Shown piece by piece: positions 59,859 to 64,000 of a stretch of DNA of 64,000 nucleotides (the first letter of the stretch is position 1; each line of letters starts with the position of its first letter). A program made the translations under genes and the position numbers. The notes under the pieces are model-generated. The model saw only the letters and a program-made list of their open reading frames with translations. It made no database searches and was not told the DNA's origin. Origin of the DNA: Dokdonella_A sp044227025 (GTDB taxonomy: Bacteria > Pseudomonadota > Gammaproteobacteria > Xanthomonadales > Rhodanobacteraceae); NCBI RefSeq assembly GCF_044227025.1, contig NZ_JBGAFX010000001.1:310001-374000 (forward strand), in the 5' to 3' direction.

Positions 59859-62384
59859 CTAGTCGCCAGACTCGTCCTCGGCCGCGCGGGTCAGTTCGGC
59901 CTGCTTTTCCGGCGTGAGCTTGAGGATGCCGTGGCGGATCTCGCGCGACAGGATCACGCGCGCGTCCTTCGCGACCTCTTCCAGCGTGAGGTCGAAATCG
60001 AGCTTGCCGTTGTCGTCGGCCCAGATCACGCGGCGCTCGCGCAGCTTCTGGATGAATCCGCGGAACAGGCTGCGATCGAAGAATTCCGGTGCGTTGAGTT
60101 CGTGCAGCAGCGACAGGCGCTGCGCGCTGAGGAAACACAGGTTCTCGAGTTCGCTCGCGCTGAGCGTGCACGGGCCGTTCTTCACCAGCAACGCCAACCC
60201 GATGTAGTAGCGTTCGATCGCCGGAAGCAGCGTGTGTGCGAGCGCGCGCAGGCGGAATGCGGGGTCGCTCTGGCCCGGCCCGCGCTCCATGATGCGCCCG
60301 TCCGCGTCCGCTTCGAGCAAGCCCTGCGCGATGAAGAAATCGAGCGTCTTCTGGATGCGTTCGCCGAATTCCTCTTCGCTCCATGGCAGGAACAGCTCCG
60401 CCTGCACGAACGGATAGATCAGGCGGCCAAGGCGCAGGATGGATGTGCGAGCGAGGCGACGGTTGTTGAGGAAGCAGCACGCCACCCACGAGGCCGTCGC
60501 GAACAGGTGGGTGACGTTGTTGCGGAAGTAGCTCAGCAGCACGCCCTGTTTGGCGTCGACGGTCAACACGTCGCCGAGCGGATGCGCGACCCGGCGGATC
60601 CACTGCATCTTTTCGCCGTAGGCGACGATCGCCGGTGCGTCGAGCGGCGTGACGGTCATGCGGTCGGAGTAGGGCAGCGTCGCCAGCAACGCCTTGTACA
60701 GATCGAGCTGCGCGAGCAGGTCGGCTTCCGCCATCGCGTGCTTCGGCGTCGCCAGCAGCGCGACGGCGAGCAGGTTGATCGGGTTGACGTGGGCAGCACG
60801 ATTGATGTTGACGAGGATGCGTTCGCCGAGGGTATCGACGGCGCTCTTCAGCCACGCCGGTTTCGCCTCCGGGTTGCTGGTCGCGTCTTTCCAGTCCGGC
60901 GCAATGTCATCGAGCAATGGCGACAGGAACAACGGCTCGCCGAAGTTGACGGTCACCGCGCCGTAGTTGTGGCGCAACGCACCGAGACCGCGGATCAGCG
61001 CGCCCCAGGATTCCTTCTCCTTCGGCTTGCCCGACAGCTCGCCGATGTAGGAATCGCCTTCCATGATCTTTTCGTAACCGATGTAGACCGGCTGGAATAC
61101 CACCGGGCGATCCGGCTGGCGCAGGAAGCTGCGCAGCGTCATGGACAACAGGCCGCCGCGCGGTTCGAGCGTGCGGCCGGTGCGCGAGCGTCCGCCCTCG
61201 ATGAAATACATCAGAGAGATGCCGCGCGCGATCAGCTGGCTCATGTACTCGCGGAACACGGTCGAGTAGAACGGATCGCTGAAACTTCGGCGCAGGAAGA
61301 ACGCGCCGCCACGACGCAGCAAGGAGCCGATCAGCGGCAGGTTGAGGTTCACACCGGCCGCAATGTGAGGCACCGCGAGGCCGTTGCGATAGAGCAGGTA
61401 CGGCAGCAGCGCATCGTCGGTCGTGCTGCGGTGGCAGGGCACGAACACGACTTCGTGGCCGGGCACGATCTCGCGCAGTTTGTCGAAATGGTTCATCTGC
61501 ACGCCGTGGTAGATCTTCTCCCACAGGGCCGTCAGCAGGAACGAGGCCGAACGCACGACCAGGTGCGACTGGTCCGCCGCGATTTCCCACGCGAACGCGT
61601 GCGCCTTCTGCGCAGCCTTGTCGCGATCGATGCCTTCCTTGCTCGCATTCGTTTCGATCGCCTGCTGCACCGGCGCCGCGTTGACGACGCCATCGATGAG
61701 CGTGCGCCGATGCGACAGGTCGGGCCCGATGACGGCGGCGCGGATGCGGCGGAAGTGCGCACGCAGGATGCGCTGCAGCTTGCGCACTCCACGCTCGGCC
61801 TCGGGCTGGTCCGCAATGACTTCGCGCAACGACACTGGCGCCGCGAATTGCACGTGCGTGTCGCGTCCGTTCAACGCAAGCGCCAGCAGGCGGCGGAAGC
61901 GCCCGACCACGACCCAGTTTTCCGAGAACAACACGCTGAACCAGCCCGATTCGCGATCCGGCGCGCGACCGACGAAGATCGACACCGGCACCAGGCGCAC
62001 GTCCTTCTCCGGATCGGCGCGCACGATGTCGGCGAGCAGGCTCAGCGTTTCCGAGCGCGTCGGGTGCGGCTGGCGACCGAACACGCGCGGCCGGCGCGAC
62101 AACGCGATCACCGCGCGGCGGCGCTTGATCGGCAGGCGATCGGCGGCCGCATACGGCGAGGGCAGGCCCGCTTCCTCGCAGGCCTGTTCGAGGATCAGGG
62201 TGTCGGACAGTCCGTAGCGTTCGATCACATAGACCGTCGGCCGCGGATCGTCGGGCAGCAGCCCATGCACGTCATCGGGTGTGCGGCGTATGCGGATCCA
62301 CGGACGCAGCAATGCGCCGAACGCCTTGAGCCAGGCAGGCACCTGCGCGCTGGTCGAGCGCGGTACCGTTTGCGAGTCGTTCAT
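59859..62384 (-). CDS. plsB: glycerol-3-phosphate 1-O-acyltransferase
   Basis: An 841-residue membrane-associated acyltransferase. The catalytic HxxxxD motif is VFVPCHRSTTDDALLPYLL, followed by GAFFLRRSFSDPFYSTVF, FIEGGRSRTGRTLEPRGGLL and PVYIGYEKIMEGDSYIGELS, blocks I-IV of the GPAT family. It transfers an acyl group to position 1 of glycerol-3-phosphate, the first step of phospholipid synthesis. ATG 62384 (NDSQTVPRSTSAQVP) is preferred; the frame stays open slightly upstream. Confidence 0.95.
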   Translation of the reverse strand: MNDSQTVPRSTSAQVPAWLKAFGALLRPWIRIRRTPDDVHGLLPDDPRPTVYVIERYGLSDTLILEQACEEAGLPSPYAAADRLPIKRRRAVIALSRRPRVFGRQPHPTRSETLSLLADIVRADPEKDVRLVPVSIFVGRAPDRESGWFSVLFSENWVVVGRFRRLLALALNGRDTHVQFAAPVSLREVIADQPEAERGVRKLQRILRAHFRRIRAAVIGPDLSHRRTLIDGVVNAAPVQQAIETNASKEGIDRDKAAQKAHAFAWEIAADQSHLVVRSASFLLTALWEKIYHGVQMNHFDKLREIVPGHEVVFVPCHRSTTDDALLPYLLYRNGLAVPHIAAGVNLNLPLIGSLLRRGGAFFLRRSFSDPFYSTVFREYMSQLIARGISLMYFIEGGRSRTGRTLEPRGGLLSMTLRSFLRQPDRPVVFQPVYIGYEKIMEGDSYIGELSGKPKEKESWGALIRGLGALRHNYGAVTVNFGEPLFLSPLLDDIAPDWKDATSNPEAKPAWLKSAVDTLGERILVNINRAAHVNPINLLAVALLATPKHAMAEADLLAQLDLYKALLATLPYSDRMTVTPLDAPAIVAYGEKMQWIRRVAHPLGDVLTVDAKQGVLLSYFRNNVTHLFATASWVACCFLNNRRLARTSILRLGRLIYPFVQAELFLPWSEEEFGERIQKTLDFFIAQGLLEADADGRIMERGPGQSDPAFRLRALAHTLLPAIERYYIGLALLVKNGPCTLSASELENLCFLSAQRLSLLHELNAPEFFDRSLFRGFIQKLRERRVIWADDNGKLDFDLTLEEVAKDARVILSREIRHGILKLTPEKQAELTRAAEDESGD

Positions 62385-62469
62385 TGCGCGAAGTCTAGCA
62401 GTACGCCTTGGCGCGCCGGCACGCCGCTGCAACCGCGCGAAGTGCGCGCGGTTGCAGAGCTTTCGCGAA

Positions 62470-63423
62470 TCAACCCTTCGGCGGCGCTTGTGCGGCTGCC
62501 GGTGCCGGAGCGGCGGGCGCCGGCGCGGTCACCGCATCGCTGGCCGCGGCGGCGGCGGCCTTTTCCTTCAGCTTCTCCATCATCTGCTTGCCGTACCAGC
62601 GGCCATCGACGTTGACCATCTCCGCGGTCGCATCGAGCGGAGCGCCGAGCAGGGTGTAGTGCAGTTGCACCGTCGCGTTCTTGCCGTCGTTGGAGACGAC
62701 CTTCGCCTGCACCGAATCGAGCGTCTGGTCGAGCGAGAAACCATACACGCCCAATGCGTCCTTGATGCCTGCGAACGCGATGCGCGCCTTCGCCATCGAC
62801 TGGTCGTAGTCGAGCGCGCGCGCTTCATCGAGCGACTTGAGGTTCATGTCGCGCGCGCTCTTGCTGACGATCGCGATGACCTTCTTGATCGACTCCGGCT
62901 CGGTGAAGCGCGTGTTCTGCACCCATGCCACCAGCGCATCGACCGCGGCACCCGCCTGGGTGCGCTCGGCTTCGGACAGGCTCTGGTTCTGCTGGATCAT
63001 GTTCTTGACGACCGTGCTGCCCATCGACGCGTACATCGGAATCTGCTGCTGGTACGTCGCGTCGAACTCCTTCAGCTTCGGCTCGATCTCGGCGAACAGC
63101 TTCTGCTCGGCATCGGGCGCCGTCAGCTTGGTCATGGTCTCGTTGAACTTCGCGCGATCCTCGTCGGTGATCGGCTGCTCGTCCTTGTCCTTGGCCCAAT
63201 CCGCCTTCGCCTTGGCGAATTCGGCCGGCGGCAGCGCGTTCTGCATCAGGCCGTTGATGTCGCCCTGCTTGAGCAGCTTGATCGAAGCGAGGATCGCTGC
63301 ATCGGGCGACGACGGCGACGCGGTGACGGCCGGTGTGGCGCCATTGTCGGCTTGCTTGTCGCAAGCGGCGACGAGAACCAGCAGGGACGCCGCCAGCGTG
63401 GCGCGGACCAAGGGCTTGAACAT
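62470..63423 (-). CDS. putative lipoprotein of unknown function
   Basis: A 317-residue protein with a lipobox (SLLVLVAAC, Cys21), a helical middle (LLKQGDINGLMQNALPPAEF, TKLTAPDAEQKLFAEIEPKL, VIAIVSKSARDMNLKSLDEA), a compact C-terminal part (VVSNDGKNATVQLHYTLLGA, MVNVDGRWYGKQMMEKLKE) and an Ala/Pro-rich tail. Similar architecture occurs in xanthomonad periplasmic proteins, but I recognise no named family. It is 85 bp upstream of plsB in the same direction and may be co-transcribed. Confidence 0.7.
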   Translation of the reverse strand: MFKPLVRATLAASLLVLVAACDKQADNGATPAVTASPSSPDAAILASIKLLKQGDINGLMQNALPPAEFAKAKADWAKDKDEQPITDEDRAKFNETMTKLTAPDAEQKLFAEIEPKLKEFDATYQQQIPMYASMGSTVVKNMIQQNQSLSEAERTQAGAAVDALVAWVQNTRFTEPESIKKVIAIVSKSARDMNLKSLDEARALDYDQSMAKARIAFAGIKDALGVYGFSLDQTLDSVQAKVVSNDGKNATVQLHYTLLGAPLDATAEMVNVDGRWYGKQMMEKLKEKAAAAAASDAVTAPAPAAPAPAAAQAPPKG

Positions 63424-63480
63424 GGATATTCCCCAGCAGTAGTCAGGAAGAGGGCGCGAACTGTAGCAGCGTCAGCGGGT

Positions 63481-63540
63481 TCCATGCATGGACATGCCGG
63501 GAAATTGCTCCTGCATTCCCGGCATTCGGGCCATCCATGG
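63481..63540. repeat. copy of the terminator-linked CCATGGATGG palindromic repeat
   Basis: Perfect 10-bp hairpin ATGCCGGGAA/TTCCCGGCAT (63494-63503 and 63516-63525) with loop ATTGCTCCTGCA, flanked by CCATGCATGG on the left and CCATCCATGG on the right. On the minus strand it begins right after the terminator at 63546-63580, as at the other two loci. Confidence 0.7.
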
Positions 63541-63545
63541 CCGTC

Positions 63546-63580
63546 AAAAAAAGAAAACCCGGAGGGCGGGGCCGTCCGGG
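63546..63580 (-). terminator. rho-independent terminator of the acid phosphatase gene
   Basis: Minus strand: CCCGGA pairs with TCCGGG around an 11-nt loop, followed by TTTTCTTTTTTT. It lies about 155 bp after the stop of the phosphatase fragment. Confidence 0.75.
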
Positions 63581-63611
63581 CGGAATCCGGCAACGCCGGA
63601 GGAGGAAAGTT

Positions 63612-63695
63612 GTGCGTCGTTCTCTGGGGGTTGTTCGTCGAGTGGCGGCGGTACCCTGCAACGACTCCAATGGCGCGATTCTACTTACGCAATAA
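63612..63695 (+). CDS. possible 27-residue microprotein
   Basis: A GTG at 63612 preceded by the strong ribosome binding site GGAGGAGGAAA opens 27 codons (RRSLGVVRRVAAVPCNDSNG and a short tail) before TAA. The basic N-terminus is the only notable feature. It could be chance or a leader peptide; the downstream strand carries no same-direction gene in the window. Confidence 0.2.
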   Translation: MRRSLGVVRRVAAVPCNDSNGAILLTQ

Positions 63696-63736
63696 ACTTC
63701 ATGCAATACCTTACGTTAAGTACTGCAATGCGATGA
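63696..63736. other. AT-rich tail region with short direct and inverted TAACGTA-like motifs
   Basis: This stretch is much richer in A+T than the rest of the window, with CCTTACGTTAAG and GTAACGTAAA near each other. It may be a remnant of a foreign insertion or a regulatory site; nothing more can be said. Confidence 0.25.
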
Positions 63737-64000
63737 TTAGTAACGTAAATTCTCTCGCTTTTCGAGTCTCCGGGCGGATTCCGGCTTCGACCATTCGTTG
63801 TTGAACAACGCCGGCTCCCACGAGCCATAGGTCGGGTTCGGCAGCACGAACCAGCGCTCACCGAACCAGTCCAGGTAGCCGGCCACCGCATCGCGGCGGC
63901 CTTGCGGCGTGTTCGCGAGCACGTCGACGAAATCGCCGAGCTGGTCGCCGAGCTGCAGGAGCACGCGGTGCCTGCGGCCGACCAGTTCGCGCCGACAGCC
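63737..64000 (-). CDS. HAD-superfamily acid phosphatase, lipoprotein e(P4)-like (C-terminal part)
   Basis: The frame is open to the right edge, so only the last 87 or so residues are visible: CRRELVGRRHRVLLQLGDQL, GDFVDVLANTPQGRRDAV, FGERWFVLPNPTYGSWEPAL. The GDxLxDF motif and the PNPTYGSWE block are signatures of class C acid phosphatases/5'-nucleotidases such as Haemophilus lipoprotein e(P4). The Asp residues in GDQLGDF would be the C-terminal metal ligands. The N-terminal catalytic DxDET motif is outside the window. Confidence 0.82.
   Translation of the reverse strand, partial: GCRRELVGRRHRVLLQLGDQLGDFVDVLANTPQGRRDAVAGYLDWFGERWFVLPNPTYGSWEPALFNNEWSKPESARRLEKRENLRY

Overview
The window is about 64 kb of uniformly GC-rich, densely packed bacterial chromosome. 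Family content points to a gammaproteobacterium of the Xanthomonadales/Lysobacterales: two-subunit GlyQ/GlyS, RdgC, TtcA, MtfA, an e(P4)-type acid phosphatase, a Xanthomonas-like PhoP/PhoQ/PepSY set, YbaY and an IPTL-CTERM-like tail. A relative of Rhodanobacteraceae such as Dokdonella is my guess, made from gene content only. There is no rRNA, CRISPR array or intact insertion sequence. Both ends cut genes: the C-terminus of Tex on the left and the C-terminus of an acid phosphatase on the right.

Layout. 1-10 kb: end of tex, a tRNA-Thr(UGU), a SPOR protein, the coaX-birA pair, a small exported protein behind a sigma54-type promoter, mtfA, a gingipain-like C25 peptidase, and an overlapping trypsin-like protease/FHA membrane protein pair. 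10.3-26.5 kb: a surface-polysaccharide (O-antigen-like) locus in two divergent arms. The minus arm holds a lipoprotein, a GT39-like membrane protein, the Wzm/Wzt ABC exporter, a 79-residue protein, a GT2-GT4-sulfotransferase fusion, a second GT2 protein, a GDP-mannose dehydratase-like enzyme and a GT4. The plus arm holds a transglutaminase-like protein, a DUF4214/coiled-coil/methyltransferase protein and three GT4 enzymes. The genes overlap or nearly touch, as in operons. The inferred scheme is glycan assembly on a cytoplasmic carrier, tailoring (deoxysugar, sulfate, methyl), then ABC export.

26.5-35.8 kb: PhoP/PhoQ-like two-component system with a PepSY protein, amidinotransferase-tag pair, EamA transporter, DUF2214 protein, serine/threonine dehydratase and pepN. 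35.8-37.3 kb: a long non-coding stretch with a 100-bp tandem repeat, a strong terminator, a 61-residue gene with a sigma54-type promoter and large inverted repeats. 37.3-48.6 kb: mnmG, a second two-component system, YbaY-like lipoprotein, glyS/glyQ, and a GspE/PilB-type ATPase overlapping a class I glutamine amidotransferase. 48.7-54.4 kb: tatABC, a SYLF lipid-binding protein, a lower-GC patch with two exported proteins of unknown role, hemH and an alpha/beta hydrolase. 54.5-64 kb: YgjP-type metallopeptidase, rdgC, ttcA, tkt, a YdcH protein, plsB, a lipoprotein and the phosphatase fragment.

The most interesting signals lie outside the large genes. One is a palindromic repeat family that starts directly after rho-independent terminators at three loci. 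Others are sigma54-type promoters in front of tiny genes or structured DNA, several dispersed repeats that abut stop codons, a multi-domain glycosyltransferase-sulfotransferase fusion, and a possible coiled-coil chain-length terminator in the ABC-export polysaccharide locus.
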